Shown: positions 42,934-51,515 of the stretch, piece after piece
Layout of the letters: every line of letters begins with the position of its first letter
Position numbering within the stretch: position 1 is the stretch's first letter
NCBI RefSeq assembly: GCF_013280495.1
Contig: NZ_JABSSX010000004.1
Coordinates: 248,001-312,000, forward strand
Source of the DNA: Brevibacterium permense
GTDB taxonomy: Bacteria; Actinomycetota; Actinomycetes; Actinomycetales; Brevibacteriaceae
Reading direction: 5' to 3'
Length of the DNA stretch: 64,000 nt
Made by a program: the position numbers and the translations under genes
Notes under the pieces: model-generated
What the model was told of the DNA's origin: nothing
Seen by the model: the letters and a program-made list of their open reading frames with translations, nothing else
Databases searched by the model: none

Positions 42934-43758
42934 TCAGCTTTCGCTCAGGTAAAGCGCCTTTTTCACATGCTTCTCACATATTGAGGGCGCCTCCGGTCTG
43001 GACACCTCGGCCGCACGTCGGCCTTCGAGTAATGCGACGAACGACCGAGCCAGCCGCTTCCCATTGTCGACGAGTGCGGAATCGTGAGCCTCGACCTCGG
43101 CGATGATCGAGTCCTGGGTCTTGCCGGCCGGCAGGGTCAGGTCATTGCCGTCCAGCCACCGAGAGATCTGCGTGGCATCGGTTTCCGGGTGGAACTGGGT
43201 GCCCCACGCGAATTCGCCGAGACGGAAGGCCTGGACCGGAGCGTCGGAACCGGTGATGAGGAGTTCGGCTCCGGGCGGCAGCGCCATCTCCTCCTGATGG
43301 AAGAGCACGGAGGGCAGCGACTCCCCTTCAGTCTCCCCAGCACCGGTTGACCCACCACCGGCCAGCGCCCCGAAGACCGGGTCGGATGCCCCAGCCGAAG
43401 TGACACCCAGTTCGTAGATCCCGATCTGCGGGTGCGCCCGCCGGGTGATCGGAGCATCGCCTGCCACGGCAAGCATCTCCCCGCCGAGGCAGATGTTGAG
43501 GCTAGGGAACTCCCCCGCGATCGACCGGCGAAGCAGATCCCTGACCTCGGGGAACCAGGGATTCTCATCGTCCTCGGTGGGCCCTGCGGATCCGCCGAGG
43601 ACGATGAGGGCGTCGAACGAACCGAGCTGCGGTATCACCTCGCCGAGGTACGGACGGGCCACGACCACCTCGGCGCCGGCTTCGATCAGCCATTCACCGA
43701 ACCTCTGCGGTCCGGTGCCACGTTCGTGTTCGATGGCAAGGATTCTCACGGAAGTCAT
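42934..43758 (-). CDS. Class I glutamine amidotransferase-like protein
   Basis: A 274-residue GATase1 domain protein. The catalytic triad is present: Cys90 in LNICLGGEML, His190 and Glu192 in WGTQFHPET. No synthetase domain is attached, so it is a stand-alone hydrolase or amidotransferase; such proteins can cleave gamma-glutamyl compounds. It follows the SDR gene by 29 bases and is the last gene of the ethanolamine-type operon, where it might assist or duplicate the gamma-glutamyl hydrolase. Its substrate is not certain. Confidence 0.78.
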   Translation of the reverse strand: MTSVRILAIEHERGTGPQRFGEWLIEAGAEVVVARPYLGEVIPQLGSFDALIVLGGSAGPTEDDENPWFPEVRDLLRRSIAGEFPSLNICLGGEMLAVAGDAPITRRAHPQIGIYELGVTSAGASDPVFGALAGGGSTGAGETEGESLPSVLFHQEEMALPPGAELLITGSDAPVQAFRLGEFAWGTQFHPETDATQISRWLDGNDLTLPAGKTQDSIIAEVEAHDSALVDNGKRLARSFVALLEGRRAAEVSRPEAPSICEKHVKKALYLSES

Positions 43759-43787
43759 GGCCCCATCTTCTCACCCTCCGTGCGCCT

Positions 43788-44564
43788 CTATTCGGCGGTG
43801 ACGTAAGCCGAGGAGATGCCTCCGTCGACCGTGAAGGTCGAGGCGTTGACGAAGGAGGAGTCGTCGCTGCCGAGGAAGGCCACGGCGGCAGCGATCTCCT
43901 CAGGTTCGGCGAAGCGCCCACCGGGGCAGTGGACAAGCCTGCGCTGCGCCTGCACGGGGTCCGAGGCGAAGAGCTCACGCAGCAAGGGGGTGTTCACCGG
44001 TCCCGGGCACAGTGCGTTGACGCGGATGCCATCCTTCGCGAACTGGACGCCGAGCTCACGGCTCATCGACAGAACTCCGCCTTTCGACGCCGAGTAGGAG
44101 ATCTGCGAAGTCGCCGCTCCCATGAGCGCGACGAACGACGCCGTATTGATGACCGACCCCGATCCCTGCTTGACCATGTGCTCGAGGGCGTACTTGCTGC
44201 AGAGATAGACGGAGGTGAGGTTGACCGTCTGCACCCTCGCCCAAGCCTCGATGTCGGTGGTGAGGATCGAATTGTCGTCGGTCGGGTTGATGCCCGCGTT
44301 GTTGAAGGCGACGTCGACGCGTCCGAAGTGCTCGACAGAGTGGGCGAACAGGTTCTTCACCTCCTCCTCATCGGCCACGTTGACTCGCACGAACAGTCCG
44401 CCGAGCTCGTCGGCGACCTCGGGTCCACGCACTTCGTCGAGGTCGCCGATGACGACCTTCGCGCCTTCTTCGGTCAGACGGCGGGCACTGGCGAGTCCGA
44501 TGCCCGAGGCACCGCCGGTGATGACGCAGATCTTGTCCTTGAGTCGGTTTGCCGCAGTGGTCAT
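43788..44564 (-). CDS. Short-chain dehydrogenase/reductase, probable gamma-glutamylethanolamide oxidising step
   Basis: A 258-residue classical SDR. The cofactor motif is TGGASGIG (residues 16-23), with an acidic residue at the end of the second strand (GDLDE) that favours NAD; NNAG and the YSASK catalytic pair with Ser in NTASF are present. AGGAG precedes the ATG at 44564. In this operon the gamma-glutamyl route for ethanolamine needs an alcohol dehydrogenase to make the aldehyde for the neighbouring aldehyde dehydrogenase; putrescine routes use a FAD oxidase instead. The specific reaction is an inference. Confidence 0.8.
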   Translation of the reverse strand: MTTAANRLKDKICVITGGASGIGLASARRLTEEGAKVVIGDLDEVRGPEVADELGGLFVRVNVADEEEVKNLFAHSVEHFGRVDVAFNNAGINPTDDNSILTTDIEAWARVQTVNLTSVYLCSKYALEHMVKQGSGSVINTASFVALMGAATSQISYSASKGGVLSMSRELGVQFAKDGIRVNALCPGPVNTPLLRELFASDPVQAQRRLVHCPGGRFAEPEEIAAAVAFLGSDDSSFVNASTFTVDGGISSAYVTAE

Positions 44565-44607
44565 GATTCTCCTGATGATCGTGGTGATGAGGTGGCAGGT
44601 GGATGGG

Positions 44608-45975
44608 TCAGAGCGCTGGCCGGGTCGCGAAGAAGACGTTCTTGACCTCGGTGAATGCGGACACGGCGTCGGGGCCGAGTTCGCGGCCGAGTCCGGACTG
44701 CTTGAATCCGCCGAACGGGGTCGAGTAGCGGACCGAGGAGTGCGAGTTCACCGACAGGTTGCCGGCCTCGACTCCGCGGGAGACCCGCATCGCCCGGTCG
44801 AGATCGTTCGTCCAGATTGAGCCGGAGAGTCCGTATTCGGTGTCGTTGGCGATGCGCAGGGCATCCGCTTCGGTATCGAAGGGGACGACAGAGAGAACGG
44901 GGCCGAAGATCTCCTCGCGGAAGTCGGCCGTCGCTGTGTCGGGCGGGGTGAGCACTGTCGGCGGAAACCAGAAGCCCGGGCCTTCGGGTGCAGAGCCGGT
45001 GAAGGCCACCTCGGCGGCAGCCACATAGCCGGCGACCTTCTCTCGGTGAGCTGCAGTGACCAACGGACCCATGTCCGTGTCCTCGCGGCTCGGATCCGCA
45101 CAGGCGAAGGACCCGACGGAGGATTCGAGTGCGGCCATGAAGTAGTCGTAGATCCCGCGCTGGACGAGCAGCCGGGACCGGGAGCAGCAATCCTGGCCGG
45201 AGTTGTCGAAGACGCCTCCGGGGGCAGCGGCCGCGGCGGCCGCGACATCGGCGTCGTCGAAGACGATGTTCGCGTTCTTCCCGCCGAGTTCGAGAGTGAG
45301 GTTCTTCACCTGCGCTGCACAGCCGGCCATGATCCTCTTGCCCACCTCGGTGGATCCGGTGAAGACGACCTTGCGTACGGCCGGGTGGGTGACGAAGCGC
45401 TCCCCGACGACGGATCCCTTGCCGGGGATGATCTGCAGAACGCCCTCGGGCAAGCCCGCTTCGAGGGCGAGCTCGCCGATGCGGATCGTGGTCAGCGGCG
45501 TGATCTCGGCGGGTTTGAGGACCACGGTGTTCCCGGCTGCCAGGGCAGGGGCGAAGCCCCACCCGGCGATCGGCATCGGGAAGTTCCAGGGGACGATGAC
45601 GCCGACAACGCCGAGAGGTTCGGCGAAGGTGATGTTCACTCCCCCGTCGACGGGGATCTGCCGACCGAAGAGCCTCTCCGGCACCGCCGCGTAGTATTCG
45701 AGGACGTCGCGGACGTTGCCAGCTTCCCATCGGGCGTTCCCGATCGTATGTCCGGCGTTGGCGACCTCGAGCTGGGCGAGCTCTTCGTTGGCCGCGTCGA
45801 CCTTGTCGGCGAAGCGCCGCAGGAGCCGGGCGCGATCGGCGGGGGCGACGGCGCGCCAGGATTCGAAGGCCCGCGCCGCCTTCTCGATCGCCCGGTCCGT
45901 CTGTTCGAGGTCGGCGAGTTCGACGTCGGCGATCGGCTCTTCCGTCGCCGGGTTGATGACCGTGTAGGTGCTCAC
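44608..45975 (-). CDS. Aldehyde dehydrogenase, probable gamma-glutamyl-aldehyde oxidation
   Basis: A 455-residue NAD(P)-dependent aldehyde dehydrogenase with LTLELGGKNANIVFDDA (catalytic Glu) and NSGQDCCSRSRLLV (catalytic Cys), plus the PFGGFKQSGLGRELG C-terminal block. The GTG at 45975 overlaps the stop of the gamma-glutamyl hydrolase as GTGA. By position it corresponds to PuuC of the putrescine pathway, or to the enzyme making gamma-glutamylglycine from gamma-glutamyl-acetaldehyde in an ethanolamine pathway. It is slightly short at the N-terminus compared with most members. Confidence 0.85.
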   Translation of the reverse strand: MSTYTVINPATEEPIADVELADLEQTDRAIEKAARAFESWRAVAPADRARLLRRFADKVDAANEELAQLEVANAGHTIGNARWEAGNVRDVLEYYAAVPERLFGRQIPVDGGVNITFAEPLGVVGVIVPWNFPMPIAGWGFAPALAAGNTVVLKPAEITPLTTIRIGELALEAGLPEGVLQIIPGKGSVVGERFVTHPAVRKVVFTGSTEVGKRIMAGCAAQVKNLTLELGGKNANIVFDDADVAAAAAAAPGGVFDNSGQDCCSRSRLLVQRGIYDYFMAALESSVGSFACADPSREDTDMGPLVTAAHREKVAGYVAAAEVAFTGSAPEGPGFWFPPTVLTPPDTATADFREEIFGPVLSVVPFDTEADALRIANDTEYGLSGSIWTNDLDRAMRVSRGVEAGNLSVNSHSSVRYSTPFGGFKQSGLGRELGPDAVSAFTEVKNVFFATRPAL

Positions 45976-46742
45976 TTCGGTGCTCTCCTTGTTCCTCTGT
46001 CTGTCGCGTGTCGTCGTGCCGCTTGAACGAGGGCACAGACGACTCGGTCGTCATCGGGGTCGTGTTCGGGATGCCATTGGACAGCGAAGAGCCATCCCCC
46101 GTCAGCCGGATCTCCTGTCTGATCCGCGGCCGGGTCCGGTTCGATGATCTCGACGAGTCCCTCGGGACTGCGGCCGGTCGCACGCAGACCGGCGCCGAGG
46201 CGGTCGATCCCCTGATGGTGATAGCAGGGCGCAGTGGTCGCCTCGCCGAGGATCTCCCTGGCCCGTGACCCTGCTTCCGTGGTCACCGTGACCTCGCCGT
46301 AGACGCCGGGGGCCGGCTGATAGTCGGAATGTCCGAGCGACTCGGGCAGATGCTGGATCAAGGTGCCTCCGGCGGCGACGTTGATGACCTGCATCCCGCG
46401 GCAGATGCCGAGCACAGGCAGGCGGCGCCGCCGCGCGGACGCCAGGAGCATCATCTCGCCCGAGTCGCGGAACGGGTGAGACACGGTCGTCTCGTGCGGA
46501 TCTTGACCGTATTCGGACGATCCGACGTCGGCTCCTCCGGCCAACAGCAGGCCGTCGACACGGTCGAGGGCCGCAGGAGCCTGTCCGTGGGGCGGCAGCA
46601 GCACGGGGATCGCCCCGGAGGCGGCGACCATGCGCACATAGTCGCCCGGGATGAGAGCCGCCTCGGTATCCCAGACTCCCCACTGGGCCTGCTGCATGTA
46701 GCAGCTGATGCCGATGACGGGGTCAGAGGCGTTCGAAGCCAC
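45972..46742 (-). CDS. Gamma-glutamyl amide hydrolase (PuuD-like, class I GATase fold)
   Basis: A 256-residue hydrolase of the PuuD type. Cys114 in LGICRGMQVINVAAGG and His224/Glu226 in VQWHPEHD form the triad; GISCYMQQAQWGVWD at the start and YHHQGIDRLG are typical. The start is the GTG at 46742, with GGGAG upstream; it lies inside the last 20 bases of the ligase gene, so the two are coupled. It would release glutamate from the oxidised gamma-glutamyl intermediate (gamma-glutamylglycine or gamma-glutamyl-GABA). Confidence 0.85.
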   Translation of the reverse strand: MASNASDPVIGISCYMQQAQWGVWDTEAALIPGDYVRMVAASGAIPVLLPPHGQAPAALDRVDGLLLAGGADVGSSEYGQDPHETTVSHPFRDSGEMMLLASARRRRLPVLGICRGMQVINVAAGGTLIQHLPESLGHSDYQPAPGVYGEVTVTTEAGSRAREILGEATTAPCYHHQGIDRLGAGLRATGRSPEGLVEIIEPDPAADQTGDPADGGWLFAVQWHPEHDPDDDRVVCALVQAARRHATDRGTRRAPK

Positions 46743-48141
46743 GGAGCCTCTCCCAGTCGGTGACAGTCGCGTTGTATGCCTCGAGTTCGATGTCGGCCGC
46801 GTGGACGTAGTGGCGGACGACGTAATCGCCGAACGCGTCCTCGGCGATCTGCGATCCCTCCAACCGGTCGCGGGCACCCTGGAGGGTGGTGGGCAGTCGA
46901 GAGGCACCTGCGGTGTAGGCGTTGCCTTCCGTGATCGCGGGCAGTTCGAGGCCTTTCTCGATCCCGTGGAGACCCGCCGCGATGAGAGCCGCGGTGGCGA
47001 GGTACGGGTTGAGATCGGCCCCGCCGACTCGGCATTCCACGCGCAGGGAGGGTCCCGAGCCGACGACGCGGAAGGCGCAGGTGCGGTTGTCGAAGCCCCA
47101 GGCGACCGCGGTCGGTGCGAACGAACCTTCGACGAAGCGTTTGTACGAGTTGATGTTCGGGGCGAAGAAGTACGTGAAGTCCTCGATGCAGGCGAGCTGA
47201 CCGGCGATGAACTGCTCCATGAGGGTCGAGAACCCATGCTCGCGGCCTCCGGCCATGACCATATCGCCCTCAGCCGAGCGGAAGCTCAGGTGGATATGGC
47301 ACGAGGAACCCTCCTTCTGGTCGTATTTGGCCATGAAAGTGATCGATTTCCCGTGCTGGGCGGCGATCTCCTTCGCCCCGTTCTTGTACACCGCGTGGTC
47401 GTCGCACGCCTTGAGGGCGGGCTGGTAGCGGAACGTGATCTCGTGTTGGCCGAAGTTGCATTCGCCCTTGGCCCCTTCGACGAAGAGCCCGGCCCCAGCC
47501 ATAGAATTGCGGATATCGCGCAGCAGAGGTTCGACTCGGGCGGTGCCGAGGAGGGAGTAGTCGACGTTGTACTGGTTCGAGGGCGTAACTTCGGTGTACT
47601 TCGAGGCGAAGGCTTCTTCGTAGCTCGAGTCGAAGGTGATGAACTCCAGTTCGGTGCCGACATGAGCGCTCAGCCCATGGTCGGCAAGGCGGGCGAGCTG
47701 GCGCTTGAGGATCTGACGTGGGGAGGGCGCCACCTCGGCGCCGGTGGTCGTCAGGAGGTCGCAGTTGACCATCGCACTGCCCGGCTGCCAGGGCAGGAGC
47801 CGCAGGGTCGCAAGGTCGGGCTTCATCACCATGTCGCCGTATCCGGTCTCCCAGGAGGAGACCTCGTAGCCGTCGACGGTGTCCATGTCGACGTCGACGG
47901 CGAGCAGGTAGTTGCAGCATTCGGAGCCGTGGTCCATGACGTCTTCGAGGAAGAACTGGACGCCGAGCCTCTTGCCCTGCAGGCGACCCATGTGATCGGT
48001 GATGGCAACGACCACGGTGTCGATCGTGCCCTCGGCGGCGAATCGGCGGAGTTCGTCGACGGTAAGCGGTTCGGCCTGGATCGACCCTCGGGAGGTCCTC
48101 TGCGCCGAGGTGGGCGAGGTGGGTACCGGAATCTCGGTCAT
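46723..48141 (-). CDS. Glutamine synthetase-like gamma-glutamyl-amine ligase (GlnA4/PuuA type)
   Basis: A 472-residue member of the glutamine synthetase family that joins an amine to the gamma-carboxyl of glutamate with ATP. The conserved ATP/metal blocks are GTELEFITFD, GAKGECNFGQHEITFRY and GSSCHIHLSFR, and the Arg-rich region ends with RVECRVGGADLNPYLA. The ATG at 48141 has AAGGA 7 bases upstream. Located between an ethanolamine-type permease and a gamma-glutamyl hydrolase, it is more likely a catabolic ligase like Streptomyces GlnA4 (ethanolamine) or GlnA3/PuuA (polyamines) than a true glutamine synthetase. Ethanolamine is favoured by the rest of the operon. Confidence 0.85.
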   Translation of the reverse strand: MTEIPVPTSPTSAQRTSRGSIQAEPLTVDELRRFAAEGTIDTVVVAITDHMGRLQGKRLGVQFFLEDVMDHGSECCNYLLAVDVDMDTVDGYEVSSWETGYGDMVMKPDLATLRLLPWQPGSAMVNCDLLTTTGAEVAPSPRQILKRQLARLADHGLSAHVGTELEFITFDSSYEEAFASKYTEVTPSNQYNVDYSLLGTARVEPLLRDIRNSMAGAGLFVEGAKGECNFGQHEITFRYQPALKACDDHAVYKNGAKEIAAQHGKSITFMAKYDQKEGSSCHIHLSFRSAEGDMVMAGGREHGFSTLMEQFIAGQLACIEDFTYFFAPNINSYKRFVEGSFAPTAVAWGFDNRTCAFRVVGSGPSLRVECRVGGADLNPYLATAALIAAGLHGIEKGLELPAITEGNAYTAGASRLPTTLQGARDRLEGSQIAEDAFGDYVVRHYVHAADIELEAYNATVTDWERLRGFERL

Positions 48142-48188
48142 GCGGCGTTCCTTTGCTGTGCGGGGTGGTTGAAGGTGGGTCGTGCGGG

Positions 48189-49625
48189 CTACTTGAGGCC
48201 CTTCTCGGCGGCCTCGATCTGTGCGAACTCCTCTTCCGGGGCGCTCGCGACGAGGTGGTGGCGGGAGTAGAACCAGAAGTAAGCGAGCGCGATGAGGAAG
48301 ACTCCGGCGGCGATGCCGGCGGCGAGGATGTCGACGAAGAAGGTGGCGATGACGGCCACCGAAGCGAGTACGAGGGCGATGGAGGTGGTGACGACGCCAC
48401 CGGGGGTGCGGTATCCGCGGGGCAGATCGGGTTCTTTGACGCGCAGGCGGATGTGGGAGAGGTTGAGCAGGACGTAGGAGACCGTGGCACCGAAGACCGC
48501 GACGTTGAGGAGGACTCCGCCGTTGCCGTCGACGGCGATCGCGAGGATGAAGCCGATGGTGCCGGGAACGATGAGGGCGAGGACCGGGGTCTTGCGTTTG
48601 CCCGTCAGGGACAGCCATTTGGGCAGGTAGCCGGCGCGCGAAAGGGCGAAGAGCTGACGAGAGTAGGCGAAGATGATCGAGAAGAAGCTCGCGATGAGTC
48701 CCGCCAGCCCGGCCCAGTTGACGAAGGTCGCAAGGACGGAGTTCTCGCCGTAGATCGTGCGCAGGGCTTCGGGCAGCGGATTGTCCGATTCCCCCATCGC
48801 CGAGGCGCCTGCGAGTCCGGGGACGAGGAGGAGCATGAGGGCGCCGAAGACGACGAGCACGGCCATTGCCGTGATGATGCCGCGCGGCATGTCCTTCTTC
48901 GGGTTCGCCGATTCCTCGGCGGCCAGCGGGACGCCTTCGACGGCGAGGAAGAACCAGATACCGAAGACGAGCGAGGCGAGCAGGCCGGAGACGCCCATCG
49001 GCATGAATGCCGATGACCCGAGGGCGCCGGTGGGCTCGATGTCGAAGAGATTGCTCGCATCGAAGTGGCCGACCGCGGCGACCACGAAGACGATGAGGGC
49101 GATGACCGCGACAGCGGTGATGACGAACATCAGTCGCAGGGCCTCACCGACTCCCCATAGGTGGATTCCGATGAAGACCGCGTAGGCGACGAGATAGATC
49201 GTCCAGGTAGGCACCGATTCGGGCAGAATGCCGAGCGCCTGGACGTAGCCGGCGATGAAGGTCGAGATCGCGGCCGGAGCCATCGTGTACTCGATGAGGA
49301 TCGCCATGCCGGTGGCGAATCCGCCCAACGGGCCGAGCGCTCGGCGGGCGAAGCCGTAGCCTGCGCCGGCAGTCGGCAGAGTGGAGGAGAGTTCGGCGAG
49401 GCCGAAGACCATGCACACGTACATGAGTCCCATGAGGAGGAAGGCGATGAGCAGGCCGCCCCAGCCGCCTTCGGCCAACCCGAGGTTCCAGCCGGAGAAG
49501 TCTCCGGAGATGACGTAGGCGACGCCGAGTCCTGCGAGGAGGATCCAGCCGGCCGCGCCCTTCTTCAGCTGTCGCTTCTCGAGGTAGTGCTCATCGACAT
49601 TGCCGTATTCGATGTTCTTGCTCAT
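48189..49625 (-). CDS. Amino acid/polyamine/organocation permease, ethanolamine permease type
   Basis: A 478-residue APC transporter with about 12 membrane helices. The N-terminal block ISGDFSGWNLGLAEGGWGGLLIA and the later RRALGPLGGF..GMAILIEYTMAPAAI match the ethanolamine permease subgroup. The ATG at 49625 has GAGGGG upstream; the open frame to 49679 lacks a ribosome site. It is the first gene of the leftward operon and is divergent from a GntR regulator. It supplies the amine substrate for the ligase 47 bases downstream. Confidence 0.8.
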   Translation of the reverse strand: MSKNIEYGNVDEHYLEKRQLKKGAAGWILLAGLGVAYVISGDFSGWNLGLAEGGWGGLLIAFLLMGLMYVCMVFGLAELSSTLPTAGAGYGFARRALGPLGGFATGMAILIEYTMAPAAISTFIAGYVQALGILPESVPTWTIYLVAYAVFIGIHLWGVGEALRLMFVITAVAVIALIVFVVAAVGHFDASNLFDIEPTGALGSSAFMPMGVSGLLASLVFGIWFFLAVEGVPLAAEESANPKKDMPRGIITAMAVLVVFGALMLLLVPGLAGASAMGESDNPLPEALRTIYGENSVLATFVNWAGLAGLIASFFSIIFAYSRQLFALSRAGYLPKWLSLTGKRKTPVLALIVPGTIGFILAIAVDGNGGVLLNVAVFGATVSYVLLNLSHIRLRVKEPDLPRGYRTPGGVVTTSIALVLASVAVIATFFVDILAAGIAAGVFLIALAYFWFYSRHHLVASAPEEEFAQIEAAEKGLK

Positions 49626-49813
49626 GGCTGCCCCTCGGGGTTCTGGTGAGTCTCGATCTAGTCGTGGTCGAACAGTCATCCAATGGATCGTTACCAGACC
49701 ATTAGACTAAGACGAATGTAATCTGGCTCACAGATGGCTGTCAAGGATTTTCCGCGAGAGTGGAAGAATCGACGAAGATGAGTTGAGCTGCGAGACCAGG
49801 AGAGGAGGCAGAC
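49626..49813. promoter_or_regulatory. Divergent promoter region of the permease operon and GntR gene
   Basis: A relatively AT-rich segment (about 49675-49755) lies between the divergent genes. It contains CCAGA and TCTGG blocks facing each other around 49696-49728 and a TGGTAAC/GTTACCA-type half-site near 49690, reasonable targets for the GntR protein. No clean palindrome could be defined by eye. Confidence 0.35.
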
Positions 49814-50560
49814 GTGGACGGAGCAGAAGAGCCGGGCAGCCCAAGGCCCGCGGTCAGCCCACCCCGCCCGGGAGGTCAGCATGCGCGCGGCGGAAATGTG
49901 TTCGAACATACGATTGCGGAGCTGCTGCGCGCGATTCGTCTCGGCAAGTACCTCGTCGGCGACAAGCTGCCGGCCGAGCGCGAACTCGCCGCCCAGATCC
50001 GGGTCTCGCGGGCGACCCTGCGGCAGGCGCTCATCGAGCTTCAGACTGCGGGCATCGTCACGTCCCGTCGCGGTCGCTACGGCGGCACCTTTGTGACCCG
50101 ACTGCCGTCCGCCGACACCGATGAGCGGATCGACCCCGGCGAGCTCGATGATGCCGTCCGGTTTCGCTTGGTTCTCGAGACAGCTGCGGCCCGCATCGTC
50201 GCCGAGCAAGACCTCTCCCCGAACGAGGTTGCTGCCCTGACGGCAGCGGAGACGGATTGTCGTACGGTGTTCGCCTCCGCCGAACAGTTCCGCGTGCTCG
50301 ATGCCAGATTCCACCTCATGATCGCCGAACTCACGCACATGCCATCACTCATCTCCGCCTCGGCGGCCACTCGCGATCGGGTCAACGCTCTGCTCGACCG
50401 GATCCCCTTCATCCATACGAACGTCGAACACTCCTGCGATCAGCACCGAGAGATCGTCGACGCCATACTCACCTCTGACCCTGATCGTGCCGCCGATCTC
50501 GCCGCACAGCATGCGGAAGGCACTGAGAAGCTGCTGCGCGGATTCCTCGAACAGAGGTGA
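49814..50560 (+). CDS. GntR-family (FCD type) regulator of the ethanolamine-type operon
   Basis: A 248-residue regulator with a Pro/Gly-rich 25-residue N-terminus, a winged helix (LAAQIRVSRATLRQALIELQTAGI, SRRGRYGGTFV) and an FCD domain (ARFHLMIAELTHMPSL, CDQHREIVDAILTSDPDRA). The start is the GTG at 49814, with GGAGG 5 bases upstream. It is divergent from the permease-ligase-hydrolase-dehydrogenase operon, which it most likely controls in response to the amine or a gamma-glutamyl intermediate. Confidence 0.83.
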   Translation: MDGAEEPGSPRPAVSPPRPGGQHARGGNVFEHTIAELLRAIRLGKYLVGDKLPAERELAAQIRVSRATLRQALIELQTAGIVTSRRGRYGGTFVTRLPSADTDERIDPGELDDAVRFRLVLETAAARIVAEQDLSPNEVAALTAAETDCRTVFASAEQFRVLDARFHLMIAELTHMPSLISASAATRDRVNALLDRIPFIHTNVEHSCDQHREIVDAILTSDPDRAADLAAQHAEGTEKLLRGFLEQR

Positions 50561-50578
50561 GACCAGCGGCGAGCGCTC

Positions 50579-50609
50579 TTGAAGCTGACACCGTGTCAGG
50601 TGGTGGACT
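50579..50609 (+). promoter_or_regulatory. MerR-type promoter with 19-bp spacer and palindrome
   Basis: TTGAAG (50579-50584) and TGGACT (50604-50609) are separated by 19 bases, and the spacer contains the perfect palindrome CTGACAC-C-GTGTCAG (50585-50599). Overlong spacers with a dyad between -35 and -10 are the hallmark of MerR-activated promoters, and the next gene is a MerR regulator, so it is autoregulated. Confidence 0.8.
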
Positions 50610-50635
50610 GTCGATGACGACAACGAGGATCGCAC

Positions 50636-51445
50636 ATGAGGATCGGTGAATTCGCGCAGCTGGGGCAGCTGTCGGTGCGCATGCTCCGCCACTATGAGTC
50701 GATGGGTCTGTTGGCTCCGGATTCGGTCGACCCGTTCTCCGGACACCGCAGCTATACGGTGGCGCAGCTGCCGCGGCTCAACAGAATCATGGCGCTCAAC
50801 GCGCTGGGGATCTCGCTGCGGAAGATCGCCGAACTGATTGACGCCGACCTCAGCACGACCGAACTGACCGGCATGCTCAATCTGCGTCGTCATCAACTGC
50901 GAGCCGAGCAGTCGGGTGCAGCCGCGAAGCTGGCCGAAGTCGAATTACGGCTGGCACTCATCGAAGGGACTGCTATGAACCATCCGGACTGCATCATCAA
51001 AGAACTGCCTGCAGAGAGGGTACTCGGACAGACGGTCGTTCTCGGCGAGCCGCCGTTCGACACTTCTGAGATCGGACCGCTGTTCGGCACCGTTGCCGAC
51101 CGTCTCGCTGAGGCGGGGATCCGACACGCAGCCGGCGTCGGCATCTACTCCGATGCCGGACACGGGACCGAGGTCACCTGCGGGTATCGCACGGAAGCAG
51201 CTCAGGATCTTGCGAATCTGCAGGTCACAGAGCTGGAGGCGTGCACTGCGGCAACTCTCATCCACGAGGGGTCGATGAGCCGCATCGGCGCCAGCTCTCA
51301 GCACCTTTCCAAGTGGTGCATCAGTCAGGGGTATTCCCTGACCGGACCGTGCCGCGAGGTCTACCTCGAAACAGATGACGACACCGCAGACACTTCCGGC
51401 CAAGCTGGATGGATCGTCGAGCTCCAGCAGACGATCATCCCGTGA
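50636..51445 (+). CDS. MerR-family regulator with GyrI-like ligand domain (BltR/BmrR type)
   Basis: A 269-residue regulator. Residues 1-70 form the MerR DNA-binding domain (MRIGEFAQLGQLSVRMLRHY, GHRSYTVAQLPRLNRI), a coiled coil follows (LRRHQLRAEQSGAAAKLAEVE), and residues about 115-269 form a GyrI-like small-molecule domain (CIIKELPAERVLGQTVVLG). Such proteins sense drugs or toxic organics and switch on efflux genes. Here no efflux gene follows on the same strand, so it may control distant targets. Its own promoter has the MerR architecture. Confidence 0.85.
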   Translation: MRIGEFAQLGQLSVRMLRHYESMGLLAPDSVDPFSGHRSYTVAQLPRLNRIMALNALGISLRKIAELIDADLSTTELTGMLNLRRHQLRAEQSGAAAKLAEVELRLALIEGTAMNHPDCIIKELPAERVLGQTVVLGEPPFDTSEIGPLFGTVADRLAEAGIRHAAGVGIYSDAGHGTEVTCGYRTEAAQDLANLQVTELEACTAATLIHEGSMSRIGASSQHLSKWCISQGYSLTGPCREVYLETDDDTADTSGQAGWIVELQQTIIP

Positions 51446-51478
51446 CGGCGACGCCCGAGGGCGCAGGGTTCCATTCCC

Positions 51479-51491
51479 TCGTTCAAGGCGA
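51479..51491. repeat. Copy of the 13-base word CTCGTTCAAGGCG
   Basis: The same 13 bases occur in the right arm of the long inverted repeat at 21353-21416. Both copies lie between converging genes, which suggests a dispersed intergenic element; here only one arm is present. Confidence 0.4.
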
Positions 51492-51515
51492 ACCGCCTCG
51501 GCGACGGTGTCCCGG

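Noticed and set aside
46723-48141. Calling this gene the housekeeping glutamine synthetase
   Set aside because: The operon contains a permease, a gamma-glutamyl hydrolase and dehydrogenases, which fits a catabolic gamma-glutamyl ligase better.
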